A stretch of DNA of 64,000 bases from Methanoregula sp. (lineage in GTDB: Archaea; Halobacteriota; Methanomicrobia; Methanomicrobiales; Methanospirillaceae): contig NZ_JAQTQD010000003.1 of the NCBI RefSeq assembly GCF_028712425.1, forward strand, positions 1-64,000, written 5' to 3'. The notes under the pieces are model-generated. The model was not told the origin of the DNA. It saw nothing but the letters and a program-made list of their open reading frames with translations, and did no database searches. Position 1 is the stretch's first letter, and every line of letters begins with the position of its first letter. Below, piece by piece: positions 25,981 to 35,578 of this stretch. A program made the position numbers and the translations under genes.

Positions 25981-26553
25981 TCAGGTAAGGACGTAATTCA
26001 CCGTTGCAGGATTTGTTGCCGGATTCCTGATGGCAAATGTCCACTGGCTGCTCGTGTAGGGAACGAACGCTGAATAGGTTCCCGATCCGCCGGTCTTCCA
26101 CTCCGTGTATGCCCATGATGGATTTGCTCTATCATAGATGCCTAGGTAAACACCCTCGCTCGTAGGAGTCCACGTGGCAGAAACGCTCACTGGATCTCCG
26201 GCATTCCATGAGAAGGGACCCCAGAGATCGGCATATCCTGGAGCTACGGATCCGGATCCGCCTTTTGAGGTGGGATTGTGGATAACACCGATCTTAATAC
26301 GATCGGGACTTGGTACAGGATCAGGCCCTGGATCGCGACCTGCCATAGCGAAGTTGTCTCCAACTTGTGTCTCATTATCCACTTTGATAGTTATCTTTTT
26401 GATAATCTGTCCATCACTTGTCTTTGCTGTATCAGGTCCGATTTGCGTGATGGTTATTTCTTCAGGCTTCTCGTTCGATGCTAGGGCGCTTACGACCCCG
26501 GTCATCAGCAGCGCAACAATAAACATCGCCGCTGCAATTCCGATTCGTCTCAT
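25981..26553 (-). CDS. Exported beta-rich protein of unknown function
   Basis: The 190-residue product has a clear signal peptide (MRRIGIAAAMFIVALLMTGVVSALA). The mature protein is beta-rich and aromatic, with WTPTSEGVYLGIYDRANPSWAYTEW and SSQWTFAIRNPATNPATVNYVLT, reminiscent of small jelly-roll or C-terminal pre-peptidase-like domains that cover exposed surfaces. No anchor is seen, so it may be released or bound to the cell wall. It is the first of three leftward genes for membrane or exported proteins. The 248-bp spacer at 26554-26801 is AT-rich and shows no gene. Confidence 0.6.
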   Translation of the reverse strand: MRRIGIAAAMFIVALLMTGVVSALASNEKPEEITITQIGPDTAKTSDGQIIKKITIKVDNETQVGDNFAMAGRDPGPDPVPSPDRIKIGVIHNPTSKGGSGSVAPGYADLWGPFSWNAGDPVSVSATWTPTSEGVYLGIYDRANPSWAYTEWKTGGSGTYSAFVPYTSSQWTFAIRNPATNPATVNYVLT

Positions 26554-26801
26554 GCTTTTTTCACTCCTCGATGTCCGGTATTATCCGCCGGGCACCATAT
26601 TTCCCGTATGATGAAACGCCATGAGAATATCACGTGGAATGCAATGTTCCAAAAAATGGGACTTGCGTTCCGGATACCGGAATATCTTTTAAAATATTCT
26701 GTTGGCAATCCGCTCAGGATTTAATAAATGACTATCGTGTCCGAAAACAATCGTACGTAAAGGGGATTCCCGATTTTGAATATTCTTGAAAAAAGAAAAA
26801 T

Positions 26802-27194
26802 TTACTCCACCGGCACGAACTTCGTGCCATAGTGGATGATACCGCTCTCGCCATCGGTGGCGATCTTGCGGAAGACACTTTTTACCCGCATGCCGATCTT
26901 CGCCTCTTTCGGGTCGCAGATAACCTGCGAGGTCATCTGCGGGCCCTCGTCGAGTTTGATGATGGCAAGCACGTATGGTCCGGGGGATGCGAACTGGTCG
27001 GGCTCGGTCATGATGACCGTGTAAGTCACCACCGTGCCGAGGCCGGCGAATTTGTGGTCCACGATCTTGCCGTTCCGGCGGCAGTCCGGGCAGAACGTCC
27101 GCGGGGGGAAGAAATGCCGGCCGCAGGTCGTGCATTTCGTGCCGATCAGGTTGTAGCGCTGGGGGATCTTTCTCCAGAATCGTGCAACGGTCAT
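26802..27194 (-). CDS. DUF35 OB-fold/zinc-ribbon protein of the thiolase-HMG-CoA synthase complex
   Basis: The 130-residue protein has a rubredoxin-like zinc ribbon (Cys21, Cys24, Cys35, Cys38) and an OB fold (GLGTVVTYTVI ... GPYVLAIIKLDEG). In archaea DUF35 proteins bridge acetoacetyl-CoA thiolase and HMG-CoA synthase so that acetoacetyl-CoA is channelled between them. The ATG at 27194 follows the thiolase stop by one base and has GGGAGGG upstream inside the thiolase gene, which decides the start; upstream in-frame codons are within the thiolase gene. It is the last gene of the mevalonate operon. Confidence 0.93.
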   Translation of the reverse strand: MTVARFWRKIPQRYNLIGTKCTTCGRHFFPPRTFCPDCRRNGKIVDHKFAGLGTVVTYTVIMTEPDQFASPGPYVLAIIKLDEGPQMTSQVICDPKEAKIGMRVKSVFRKIATDGESGIIHYGTKFVPVE

Positions 27195-27195
27195 C

Positions 27196-28362
27196 TTAGA
27201 CCCTCCCGAGGATGTGCACGGCAACGGTTGCACCGGTGCCGCCCACGTTGTGTGTCATGCCGACCTTTGCGTTGTCTACCTGCCGCTTCCCGGCTTCGCC
27301 GCGGAGCTGCTGGACGATCTCGCAGACCTGCTTGATGCCGGTTGCCCCGACCGGGTGGCCGCAGGACTTTAACCCCCCGCTTGTGTTGACCGGGATCTTT
27401 CCGCCGAGCGCGGTCTCGCCGTCAGCGGTGAATTTGCCGGCCGTGCCCTTTTTGCAGAACCCGAGGTCCTCGATGGCGCAGATCTCCGCAATCGAGAAAC
27501 AGTCGTGGACTTCGACCATGTTGATGTCCTTCTGGGTGAGCTTGGCCATCTTGAAGGCCCGCTGCCCTGCGGCAACGGATGCGTCCAGGGTCGAGATATC
27601 GCGCCGGTCATGCAGGGCGATCGAGTCGCTGGCCTGTGCCGTTGCCAGTACCTTGATGGGCGTGTCCGTGAACTCCTTTGCCCGCTCGAGCGGGGCGACT
27701 ATGACCGCCGCCGCACCGTCCGTGATGGGTGAGCAGTCAAAGAGCCGGAGGGGGTCGGCCACCATGGTTGACTTCAGCACGGTATCGAGCGTGATCTCCG
27801 AGGGGAACTGGGCGATGGGATTCCGTGCCCCGTTGTAGTGGTTCTTCACCGCAACGTGCGCCAGCTGCTCGCGGGTCATGCCGTACTTGTGCATGTAGTC
27901 CTGGGCAATCATCGCGTACAGGCCGGGGAATGTCGCGCCGACAAATCCTTCCCATTCGCGGTCCGCTGCACCCGTCAGGGCGTCGGTGCTCGCACCGGGT
28001 GCTACGTCGGTCATCTTCTCGACACCCGCTGCGACAACGATGTCTTCCATGCCGCTCGCAACGGCGATGACTGCCTGCCGGAAGGCAAGGCCGCCCGATG
28101 CGCAGGCTGCCTCGACACGGGTCGAAGGGATGTGGCGGGATGCCATGCCCGCGTAGTCCGCGATCAGGGCACCGATGTGCTCCTGCTCCACGAACCGGCC
28201 GGCGCTCATGTTGCCGACATACATTGCATCGATCTTCTCCCCCGACATCTTCGCATCTTCGAGCGCAAGCGAGCCTGCCTCGACAAAGAGGTCGCGGAAC
28301 GAGCGGTTCCAGTGCTCGCCGAACTTCGTGCACCCGATACCGATTACTGCAACGTCTCTCAT
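27196..28362 (-). CDS. Acetyl-CoA C-acetyltransferase (archaeal thiolase)
   Basis: The 388-residue thiolase condenses two acetyl-CoA to acetoacetyl-CoA, the first step of the mevalonate pathway. The nucleophile is Cys87 in [11 protein letters not shown], and the C-terminal active-site segments are [17 protein letters not shown] with its His and Cys. It is the SCP-x-like archaeal type (start [17 protein letters not shown]) that works with DUF35 and HMG-CoA synthase. It overlaps the HMG-CoA synthase gene by 4 bp (ATGA), so the proteins are made together. Confidence 0.95.
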   Translation of the reverse strand: MRDVAVIGIGCTKFGEHWNRSFRDLFVEAGSLALEDAKMSGEKIDAMYVGNMSAGRFVEQEHIGALIADYAGMASRHIPSTRVEAACASGGLAFRQAVIAVASGMEDIVVAAGVEKMTDVAPGASTDALTGAADREWEGFVGATFPGLYAMIAQDYMHKYGMTREQLAHVAVKNHYNGARNPIAQFPSEITLDTVLKSTMVADPLRLFDCSPITDGAAAVIVAPLERAKEFTDTPIKVLATAQASDSIALHDRRDISTLDASVAAGQRAFKMAKLTQKDINMVEVHDCFSIAEICAIEDLGFCKKGTAGKFTADGETALGGKIPVNTSGGLKSCGHPVGATGIKQVCEIVQQLRGEAGKRQVDNAKVGMTHNVGGTGATVAVHILGRV

Positions 28363-29408
28363 GCCTGCATCACCAGTTTCCCCTTGTGTTTCGCATAACG
28401 TGCATAGTCCAGGTAGATCGGATTCTGCAGCAGCTTCTCAACGGAAGGTGCCGCTGCACGGTTGATCTGGTCCTTGATCGCATCGGTCACCGTGATGTCG
28501 AAGGCATCACTGCCGGCACCGGAGCCGAACGAGCAGACAAAGATGTGGTCGCCCGGCTTGGCGATATCCAGCGTTGCGGCCAGGCCGATCGGGGATGCGC
28601 CCGAGTAGGTGTTGCCAAGGCGCGGGACGGCAAGGCCCGGCTTGATCTGTTCTGCGGTGAACCCGAGGTCCTTTGCAACCTTCTGCGGGAACTTCGCGTT
28701 GGGCTGGTGGAAGACCGCGTAGGTGTAGTCCTTCGGCGTGGTCTTCATCTGTTCGAGCATGAGCCGGCTTGCGCCCTTGACATGTTTGAAGTAACCCGGG
28801 TCGCCCGTAAACCGGCCGCCGTGGCGGGGATAGTCCTGCCCTTCGCGGCGCCAGAAGTCGGGTGTGTCCGTGGTGAACGAGCAGGTGTGGTTGAGGGTTG
28901 CGATCGGATCATCGTTCCCGATGATGTACGCTGCCCCTCCTGCTGCCGCAGTGTATTCGAGCGCATCGCCCGGTGCTCCCTGTGACACATCGGAGCCGAT
29001 GGCGAGGCCATATTTGACCATACCACTCTTGACCAGGCCCATACAGGTCTGGATCGCGGCGGTTCCCGCCTTGCAGGCAAACTCGTAGTCAGCAGCGGTC
29101 ATGACCGGTGTTGCACCGATCGCCTCTCCAACTGTACACGCGGTTGGTTTCACCGCGTACGGGTGGGACTCGCTGCCCACGTACACGGCCCCGATCTCCT
29201 CCGGGTTCACGGCCCTGCGGCGCAGGGCGTTCCGTGCTGCTTCAACGGCAAACGTTGCCGCGTCCTCGTCCATGTCCGGTACCGATTTCTCGAATACGCC
29301 CAGGCCCCCGGTAATATCAGATGCGTTCGCACCCCAGACCCGGGCAATCTCCTCGACCTTGATACGGTATCTCGGTATGTATACACCGTACGTGATGATG
29401 CCTACCAT
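28359..29408 (-). CDS. Hydroxymethylglutaryl-CoA synthase
   Basis: Joins acetoacetyl-CoA and acetyl-CoA to HMG-CoA. The 349-residue archaeal form starts [15 protein letters not shown], has acidic VPDMDEDA (44-51), the acylated Cys112 in [13 protein letters not shown], the active His in [11 protein letters not shown], and [17 protein letters not shown]. It is the middle of the regulator-synthase-thiolase-DUF35 operon and overlaps the regulator gene by 7 bp. Product passes to HMG-CoA reductase (21859-23139), encoded 4 kb away on the same strand. Confidence 0.96.
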   Translation of the reverse strand: MVGIITYGVYIPRYRIKVEEIARVWGANASDITGGLGVFEKSVPDMDEDAATFAVEAARNALRRRAVNPEEIGAVYVGSESHPYAVKPTACTVGEAIGATPVMTAADYEFACKAGTAAIQTCMGLVKSGMVKYGLAIGSDVSQGAPGDALEYTAAAGGAAYIIGNDDPIATLNHTCSFTTDTPDFWRREGQDYPRHGGRFTGDPGYFKHVKGASRLMLEQMKTTPKDYTYAVFHQPNAKFPQKVAKDLGFTAEQIKPGLAVPRLGNTYSGASPIGLAATLDIAKPGDHIFVCSFGSGAGSDAFDITVTDAIKDQINRAAAPSVEKLLQNPIYLDYARYAKHKGKLVMQA

Positions 29409-30124
29409 TTCTGTTCCCTCAGGGTACTCACGATTTTGTCAATATCCATGCCCGTGCAGAAGACGGTGATTCTGTCCTTCTCCGCCATCTTTGTCACGAT
29501 CGGGTGTACATCAGGGGCATCGATCCCCTGCAGCACCACACACCGCGGCTTGAACGGCGTAACGCGGATCGCAACCATCGGCGATTTGCCGGTCGAGACA
29601 TTGGTGAAGACCACCGCCCGCTCGGTGCTCCAGCCGTAGATGCGGTTGAATTCGTTCGATGAGAGCTGCATGATCGCGTTCAGGCTGTTGACCACCGTGT
29701 AGCCGAAGATGGCCTGGTCGGCCGACCCGCAGAGCAGCGAGCACCCGATCACGTCTGCGAATTCCTGCAGGGCAACCGGGTTCTCGTACTCGTGGAGGTC
29801 GTAGATCACGTCATCCTCGACATTCGAAAAGAGCATGGTTGAGTATTTCTGGATGTGTTTTCCGCCGTCCTCCTCGTCAATGGCAAGGATGGTGTCGACG
29901 ATCTTGCCGACAACGGCAGTTCCGGGGCTTTTCCGCCGGCCGCTCTCGTAATCGGAGATGACCGATGGAGAGACGCCCAGGCGTTCTGAAAGGACGCCCG
30001 GGGCGATCTCGAAGTTCATGCGCCATTTCTTCAGCGCGTGTCCCGGTGAGTCCGACAGCGTAATTTCGCCTGCCATCTTCTCGGCAAGCTGGTTCCGCAA
30101 ACCGGATTTCATGCTCATAACCAT
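29402..30124 (-). CDS. HTH (Xre-type) regulator heading the mevalonate operon
   Basis: The 240-residue protein has a helix-turn-helix at about 30-75 ([39 protein letters not shown]) and a C-terminal ligand-type domain of about 140 residues ([17 protein letters not shown] ... [18 protein letters not shown]). This archaeal family often precedes HMG-CoA synthase, so control of isoprenoid synthesis is a reasonable inference, with autoregulation likely. The ATG at 30124 is taken; ATGs at 30118 and 30112 are equally possible. A TATA-like TAATTATTTA at about 30136-30145 suggests a very short leader. Confidence 0.85.
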   Translation of the reverse strand: MVMSMKSGLRNQLAEKMAGEITLSDSPGHALKKWRMNFEIAPGVLSERLGVSPSVISDYESGRRKSPGTAVVGKIVDTILAIDEEDGGKHIQKYSTMLFSNVEDDVIYDLHEYENPVALQEFADVIGCSLLCGSADQAIFGYTVVNSLNAIMQLSSNEFNRIYGWSTERAVVFTNVSTGKSPMVAIRVTPFKPRCVVLQGIDAPDVHPIVTKMAEKDRITVFCTGMDIDKIVSTLREQKW

Positions 30125-30236
30125 TGAGCCCGGGTGTTAAATAATTAACGAACGTAATTTCGACAAGAAACGAATCCCGACAGGGAACAACGCCAAGAGC
30201 AACTCATAAATAATAAGCATCTCAATTTTGATAAGC

Positions 30237-30902
30237 ATGATAGCAGCGGAGGATCTCCAGTGTCTCAAGGCGCTCGCGGTACGGGGCGGGTGCCACGGGC
30301 CCATCTTTGTATCAACGCAGAGCATCGGCGAGATGCTCGGGATCAGCCAGCAGACCGCGTCCCGGCGGCTGAAGGGGCTTGAGACAGCCGGGCTCATCAC
30401 CCGGGCGCTCTCGGCCGATGGCCAGCACGTAACCGTGACAAAGGCCGGCGAGGAGGTGCTCCGGCGGGAGTACCAGGAATACTGCCGGATCTTCGCGGAA
30501 GGTGGCAAGTCCTACCAGCTCTCCGGCGCCGTCGTGAGCGGAATTGGTGAGGGCAAGTATTACATGAGCCTCAAGCCGTATAAGGAGCAGTTCGCACAAG
30601 CACTCGGCTTCGAGCCGTACCCCGGCACGCTCAACATCAAGCTAGCCCCATCGAGCGTAACGGTCCGGAAGAAGATCGATGCACTCGACTGGACCCGGAT
30701 CAAGGGTTTCTCCACGGACGGCCGTACGTTCGGCGACGCCCGCTGCATCCCCTGCCAGATCGGCACGATCAAGTGCGGCATCGTGGTGCCGGGCCGGACT
30801 CATTATCCCGAAGACCTCATCGAAGTTATCGCCCCGATTGCCCTCCGGCGCAAGCTGGGTGTCGAGGACAACGACAGCATCAACGTCGAGGTGGGGCCGT
30901 GA
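30237..30902 (+). CDS. ribK: CTP-dependent riboflavin kinase with N-terminal HTH
   Basis: Archaeal RibK phosphorylates riboflavin to FMN using CTP. The 221-residue protein has a winged helix (about 10-80, STQSIGEMLGISQQTASRRLKGLE) and a cradle-loop kinase domain (about 90-221) with SGIGEGKYYMSLKPY, the GFEPYPGTLNIKL motif and CRQ-like IPCQIGTIKCGIVVPGRTHYP. The fused HTH suggests self-regulation by flavin, as in other methanogens. ATG at 30237 sits about 25 bp after CATAAATAAT (30205-30214), fitting a leaderless mRNA. Its stop overlaps the ribB GTG. Confidence 0.95.
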   Translation: MIAAEDLQCLKALAVRGGCHGPIFVSTQSIGEMLGISQQTASRRLKGLETAGLITRALSADGQHVTVTKAGEEVLRREYQEYCRIFAEGGKSYQLSGAVVSGIGEGKYYMSLKPYKEQFAQALGFEPYPGTLNIKLAPSSVTVRKKIDALDWTRIKGFSTDGRTFGDARCIPCQIGTIKCGIVVPGRTHYPEDLIEVIAPIALRRKLGVEDNDSINVEVGP

Positions 30903-31582
30903 TAGACAAGGCCCTTGCGGCGCTCCGTGACGGGAAGTTCATCCTGCTCTACGATTTCGATGACCGCGAGGGCGAGACAGACTTTGCGATCCGGTCCGAT
31001 GCCGTAACCCCGAAGGATATCGTGAGGATGCGGAAAGACGGCGGGGGACTCATCTGCACGGCCGTCCACCCGGTTGCCGCCCAGAAACTCGGCCTCCCGT
31101 TCGCGAGCGACGCCCTGCGGGCGATTGCGGTTGCCGAGCGCGAGGGGGACATCCCCTACGACCGGAAAAACCACTCCTCCTTCTCGCTCTGGGTGAACCA
31201 CCGCAACACCTTCACCGGCATCACCGACCGCGACCGGACCCTGACCGTGAACGCGATCGCCGAGCAGGTGAAGCGGGCGATGAATGGCGGCAATGTGAAT
31301 TTCCACGAGACCTTCCGCACCCCGGGTCATATGGCCCTCCTCCGGGCCGCTGACGGGCTTCTCGACGTCCGCCGTGGTCAGACCGAGCTCTCCATCGCGA
31401 TGGCACAGATGGCCGGTATCACCCCGTCAATAACGATCTGCGAGATGCTGGACGACGAGTCCGGTTACGCACTCTCGAAAGAGGACGCAAAACTCTACGC
31501 CCGCAAGCACAAACTCGAGTTTGTCGAGGGCCCGGAAGTGCTGGAGCGCTGGGAACTGGATAAGAAGAATAATAAAGAATAA
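30899..31582 (+). CDS. ribB: 3,4-dihydroxy-2-butanone 4-phosphate synthase
   Basis: Makes the four-carbon riboflavin precursor from ribulose 5-phosphate. The 227-residue protein has LYDFDDREGETDFAI (catalytic acidic loop), the RKDGGGLICTAV strand, FTGITDRDRTLTVNAI and FRTPGHMALLRA, all conserved. GTG at 30899 overlaps the ribK TGA (GTGA), which sets the start and implies coupled translation; frames extending upstream lie inside ribK. The pairing of ribK with ribB is a common archaeal riboflavin operon. A C/T-rich run at 31584-31605 likely ends the transcript. Confidence 0.95.
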   Translation: MIDKALAALRDGKFILLYDFDDREGETDFAIRSDAVTPKDIVRMRKDGGGLICTAVHPVAAQKLGLPFASDALRAIAVAEREGDIPYDRKNHSSFSLWVNHRNTFTGITDRDRTLTVNAIAEQVKRAMNGGNVNFHETFRTPGHMALLRAADGLLDVRRGQTELSIAMAQMAGITPSITICEMLDDESGYALSKEDAKLYARKHKLEFVEGPEVLERWELDKKNNKE

Positions 31583-31669
31583 TCTCCCCCTTGTTTTTCT
31601 CCGGCACTGGTGCACTGCCGGCCCCGTTTCATCAATTTTATCGTTCTCTCGGCCCCACTCATTTACTGC

Positions 31670-32854
31670 ATGAACGTCCCGCTTACCGAACTGAATGACC
31701 GCATGAACCGTTTCCGGGAACGGATGGACACGACAGAACCCGGCTGGGAGATGGCCGGCATCACGGCAAAGGTCCCCCTCTACTACTTCACCGGCACCAT
31801 GCAGGACGGCCTCCTCCTGATCGCCCGCGATGGCGATGCAACCTTCTGGGTGCGGATGAGCTACGAGCGGGCACAGGAAGAGTCATTCTTCCCCGACATC
31901 CGGAAGATGCGGAGCTACCGGGACATTGCTGCCGTAACAAAGGATCTTCCCAAAACAATCCACCTCGAGACCGAGCATGTGTCATTTGCCCAGTTCCAGC
32001 GGATGCAGAAGCACCTCCGTTTTACAAATGTGCGCCCTGTTGACGACCAGGTCGGGGCGGTCCGGGCGAGAAAGAGCCAGTACGAGCTTGCCCTCATGGA
32101 GCGGGCCGGGGAGATCCACCGGCACGTGCTCGAGGACCTCGTGCCAGGGATGCTTGCGGAAGGCATGGATGAGGTCTCCCTTGCCTGCGACCTCTATTCG
32201 GTGATGGTGAAGGAAGGGCACCAGGGGATCATCCGCTTCGGTATGTTCAACGAGATGGTCATGGGTCAGATCGGGTTTGGCACCAGTTCGCTCTCCCCGA
32301 TCTGCGTGGATACCCCCGGTGGCGTTGCCGGCATGCACCCGTCGGTCCCCCAGATGGGCTGCCGGGAACGCAAACTGAAGCCTGGCGACCTTGTCATCAT
32401 TGATATCGGGTGCGGGGTCAACGGGTACCAGACTGACAAGACCCTCTCGTACATGTTCAGAAAACCCATCCCGGATGCAGCAATCCGGGACCATGAGCGC
32501 TGCGTGGAGATCCAGGACATGGCAGCGGCTATGCTCAAACCCGGTGCGGTGCCGTCTGATATTTATCGGACCGTCATGAGCAGCATCGAGCCGGCGTTTC
32601 AGGAGAACTTCATGGGGTACGGCGGGAAGCAGGTGAAGTTCCTCGGTCATGGGATCGGGCTCTGGATCGATGAACTGCCGGTGATTGCGGAAGGATTTGA
32701 CGAACCGCTCGAAGAGGGAATGGTCATTGCGCTCGAACCCAAGAAAGGGGTTGCGGGCGTGGGGCTTGTTGGCATCGAGAACACGTTTGTCGTGACGCCA
32801 CAGGGTGGCCGGTCCCTGACCGGGAAGAGCAAAGGCCTGCTCGAAGTGTACTAA
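31670..32854 (+). CDS. Xaa-Pro dipeptidase/aminopeptidase, M24 family
   Basis: The 394-residue protein has an N-terminal creatinase-like domain (1-150) and a pita-bread M24 domain. The dinuclear metal ligands are visible: Asp in LVIIDIGCG, Asp in GYQTDKTLSY, His in FLGHGIGLWIDE, Glu in VIALEPK and Glu in GIENTFVV. It would cut Xaa-Pro bonds in cytoplasmic peptides. The ATG at 31670 is chosen; an upstream ATG at 31610 adds a non-conserved hydrophobic stretch. Transcription is likely independent of ribB. Confidence 0.9.
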   Translation: MNVPLTELNDRMNRFRERMDTTEPGWEMAGITAKVPLYYFTGTMQDGLLLIARDGDATFWVRMSYERAQEESFFPDIRKMRSYRDIAAVTKDLPKTIHLETEHVSFAQFQRMQKHLRFTNVRPVDDQVGAVRARKSQYELALMERAGEIHRHVLEDLVPGMLAEGMDEVSLACDLYSVMVKEGHQGIIRFGMFNEMVMGQIGFGTSSLSPICVDTPGGVAGMHPSVPQMGCRERKLKPGDLVIIDIGCGVNGYQTDKTLSYMFRKPIPDAAIRDHERCVEIQDMAAAMLKPGAVPSDIYRTVMSSIEPAFQENFMGYGGKQVKFLGHGIGLWIDELPVIAEGFDEPLEEGMVIALEPKKGVAGVGLVGIENTFVVTPQGGRSLTGKSKGLLEVY

Positions 32855-32878
32855 ACGGCTCGTACAGTAGGGGGCGGA

Positions 32879-32892
32879 TTTTTCCTTTTTTT
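32879..32892 (+). terminator. T-rich terminator after the M24 peptidase
   Basis: GATTTTTCC followed by a T7 run starts about 25 bp after the stop codon; it also borders the end of the small minus-strand gene. Confidence 0.4.
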
Positions 32893-32926
32893 CGAGAAGA
32901 GAAACGAAGAGACGCAGGCTGCCCGG

Positions 32927-33088
32927 TCACTTGTGAGCCAGTTTCTTCACCGTGGCTTCCGGCAGCATCTTTGCGATCTGGAGCTTGGTCGGGCAGCGCC
33001 CGAGCTTCAGCCCCAGCTTCTTTGCCTCTTCCCTGAGCACCTTTGTGTCAACGTCCTTGATGAGGGCACTCAGTTCCTTTTGCTCCAT
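32927..33088 (-). CDS. 53-aa SAP/HeH-like small protein
   Basis: ATG at 33088 to TGA at 32927 encodes 53 residues with strong GC3 codon bias. The sequence [13 protein letters not shown] then [18 protein letters not shown] and [18 protein letters not shown] has the helix-extended loop-helix pattern of SAP/HeH domains ([11 protein letters not shown] ... TKLQIAKML), which bind nucleic acids or proteins. A single Cys is present. It is too short for a standard gene cut-off but well supported by codon use. It lies between the M24 peptidase and a methyltransferase gene on the same strand as the latter. Confidence 0.7.
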   Translation of the reverse strand: MEQKELSALIKDVDTKVLREEAKKLGLKLGRCPTKLQIAKMLPEATVKKLAHK

Positions 33089-33233
33089 GATGGATCAGTG
33101 GATGATGGGAATGCGGGGGGATAAGATTTTCTTCCCGGTCACCATCGCCCGAATCGAAATGCTATACAGTGATGGAAGCTCCCGGGCGGACACACCCGTG
33201 CGTGGAGATGACCGGGGAGGGGCCGGTGACGGG

Positions 33234-34061
33234 TTACGCCTTTGTTCCCCGGACAAGATACCCGGTATAGCCGGCCCGGAAGCCTCCTTTCCGCTCCGTG
33301 CGGATGAGTTCTTCCCAGATGACGGCGGTCTCGCCCGGTTCAAGCTCACCGGCCCGGACCATCCGCTCCAGCAGGTCCGGCAGGTCGAAGACCTGTTTTG
33401 CCACGGCAAGGTCGGTGAGCACCAGTTCGCGGGGCTCGGCACGGATTGCAACGATCCCGCAGGTCTCGAACAGCGAGAAAAGGTCCCGGCCGATCCTCCC
33501 CGAGGCAAAGCTTTCGAGCCATGCCCGGCCGATCCGGGAAGCCAGATCCTGGTCGCCAAGGCTGATCGAGAATGTATCCCAGTCATTGTCGAACGCAACC
33601 AGTACCCCGCCCGGCCGCATGACCCGGGCAAGTTCGCGTATCACGGTCACCGGCTGGCGGATATGCTGGAGCACCCGGTCAATCCGGCATGCGTCGAAGA
33701 CTTCTGCTCTGCAGGGAATCGCTGCCAGGTCTCCCCGGACCAGCGAAGACTGTCCTGCAATCCCCTTCGTCCGCTCTGCTGCCCGGGCAAGCAGCGACTC
33801 ACTTGCATCTATCCCGACAATGCCAGAGCCCGCTGGAAGGCGCGACACAAGAGAGACGAGGTCCGTTCCCACGCCACAGCCGGCATCGAGCACCAACGAG
33901 GGATTCGTGTCCGCAAGGATCCGGAAGCTCTCTTCTTTGACGTTCTGGAAGAACGGGATGCCGGTGATCAGGTCAAGGCAGCGGTGGCATGCGCTGGTAT
34001 CGCCGGAGCTGTCTACATCGCGGAAACCGGTGGCAAGGGACTGGCGGGAGGGTTCTGGCAT
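33234..34061 (-). CDS. SAM-dependent methyltransferase (type 11)
   Basis: The 275-residue protein has motif I LVLDAGCGVGTDL (about 56-68), VGIDASESLLARA (motif II), the DACRIDRVLQHI post-motif, and VMRPGGVLVAFDNDWDTF. This is the UbiE/type 11 class, usually acting on small molecules. The N-terminal 45 residues and C-terminal 80 residues are specific. The DNDWDT segment resembles enzymes with a bulky lipid or amino acid substrate, but no specific call is justified. It precedes the 53-aa gene by 145 bp. Confidence 0.85.
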   Translation of the reverse strand: MPEPSRQSLATGFRDVDSSGDTSACHRCLDLITGIPFFQNVKEESFRILADTNPSLVLDAGCGVGTDLVSLVSRLPAGSGIVGIDASESLLARAAERTKGIAGQSSLVRGDLAAIPCRAEVFDACRIDRVLQHIRQPVTVIRELARVMRPGGVLVAFDNDWDTFSISLGDQDLASRIGRAWLESFASGRIGRDLFSLFETCGIVAIRAEPRELVLTDLAVAKQVFDLPDLLERMVRAGELEPGETAVIWEELIRTERKGGFRAGYTGYLVRGTKA

Positions 34062-34105
34062 GCAAAAAACCTGCTGATGTCATAGATATTGGCGGTTGAG
34101 GGTTT

Positions 34106-35407
34106 TTATTCTCCCTGTTCATTGATTTTTGTCAGGATGATCTCCCCGTTGAGGCTGATCCTGGTGACATTCCCGATGGTCCCGTCATCCCCGGCTGCCC
34201 CGTTCGGCACCTCCATCATGTGCGCCTCGTTCGAGTTGTATACTGCAAGGAACTGGACCCCGGACTGGTCGAATACCCTGCAGATCCCGTCGGGTGCGCA
34301 GTCAATGATCGAACCGTATGGCACGTGATTGTTTGTCTTCCCGGTCCCGGGAGGCACGATCTTCCATTCGCCCTCCAGCATTACCGGCTGCATCGTCTCA
34401 TTCACTGCAAGGGGGGGCAGTGCAAGGCGGGACCAGTCGATATAATTCCCGGTTTTCGGATGTGCAGGCGGTAGTGCGATAATCTCGGCAGTACTGTCGG
34501 CAGTAGCCTGCAGGGCATCATCGCGGGATTCGACAATGACCAGGTATTTGCCGGTATTGAGAAGTGCAGTATCGATGATGCCAGAGAACGTGTTGATCCC
34601 ATTGCTACCGGGAACGACCATCACACTCCCCTCCGCAATTTCATGAGACCAGTCATAATTTTTCGTTGAGGGATGGAAAAATGCCGTTACAACCGATATG
34701 GACAGGAGCGATCCTGCCGGCAGGCTCGTGGTGCCGGACACGGTCATGGTTCCCGGGGGCACAGGGTTGATGGGATCAATAGCGATCCACGCGTCGATCC
34801 CGTTCATGAAATAGAACTCACATGAATTCCCGGCGCCATATCTGGTTATGGCCTGGTCAAGGTAATCAGCGAGCATTGTGGGATAATTCTTCTTGCTGTT
34901 CAGCTCTGCAAGGATTCTTTCCGGCGTTGTACCGGTTCCGGTGACGTTTCCGGATACCGCATCATGGTTTACGGTAAACTGATTGGGTGGTGAAGGGTAC
35001 TGGATGATAATCGCCGAGGTAAACTTCCGGGACAGCTTGTTGGTCTCTTCCGGGCTCAGGCTGATCTGGAAGGATCCATCTTCCTGCACCGGTACGTGCC
35101 AAGTGCTGATGGTGTCATTCAACATCCAGACCTGCACTTCGGTGATCGACCGGTCTTTCACCGACCCGTTGATCGTGAATGGTTCTCGCCGTAGTACATT
35201 CACGGTTTTTCGCACCGGCATCTCCGGCTCCCTGGCAACAGCCGTCGTCACCACCGTTGCCGGGGCCGGCACTGGTGAAGCAGCATATTCCACGGGAACT
35301 TCCTGAGTATCCGGAAGGCCCGGTGTCCCGGTTGCCTGCTGGCGGAGGTCTGTGCATCCTGAAAGGAGGACCAGAAGAATCAGAAAACTTAAAAGAACAA
35401 TGCGCAT
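34106..35407 (-). CDS. Lipoprotein-like surface protein related to DUF3821 proteins
   Basis: From the ATG at 35407 the product is 433 residues with a lipoprotein signal (MRIVLLSFLILLVLLSGC, Cys as lipobox). After a Pro/Thr-rich linker comes FTINGSVKDRSITEVQVWMLND ... SAIIIQYPSP, which matches the corresponding stretch of the adjacent frameshifted gene (FTVTGIAEGDPTEVQVWIIGG ... AFLIVQHP). A second module has VSGTTSLPAGSLLSIS and LLNTGKYLVIVESRD, as in the 375-1001 protein. The last 90 residues (WKIVPPGTGKTN ... QFLAVYNSNEAHMM) are beta-rich. Function unknown; surface-exposed. Confidence 0.7.
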   Translation of the reverse strand: MRIVLLSFLILLVLLSGCTDLRQQATGTPGLPDTQEVPVEYAASPVPAPATVVTTAVAREPEMPVRKTVNVLRREPFTINGSVKDRSITEVQVWMLNDTISTWHVPVQEDGSFQISLSPEETNKLSRKFTSAIIIQYPSPPNQFTVNHDAVSGNVTGTGTTPERILAELNSKKNYPTMLADYLDQAITRYGAGNSCEFYFMNGIDAWIAIDPINPVPPGTMTVSGTTSLPAGSLLSISVVTAFFHPSTKNYDWSHEIAEGSVMVVPGSNGINTFSGIIDTALLNTGKYLVIVESRDDALQATADSTAEIIALPPAHPKTGNYIDWSRLALPPLAVNETMQPVMLEGEWKIVPPGTGKTNNHVPYGSIIDCAPDGICRVFDQSGVQFLAVYNSNEAHMMEVPNGAAGDDGTIGNVTRISLNGEIILTKINEQGE

Positions 35408-35578
35408 GCCGGAACAGACCATGGTAACCACCCGATAACAGGATCAGGTTGCACCGGCATGTGGATAAACATTCTTGAATAAATGTATGGGGATGAAAAA
35501 GTAAACTGGGAGATGGGCGTGTATACGCATCAAATCCGGGATAAAACCGGTAACCCCAAATCCAAAAAAACTGGCGCC

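Noticed and set aside
34089-34105. Operon of the lipoprotein gene with the 33234 methyltransferase
   Set aside because: Same strand with a 44-bp gap, but unrelated functions and no overlap; co-transcription cannot be claimed.
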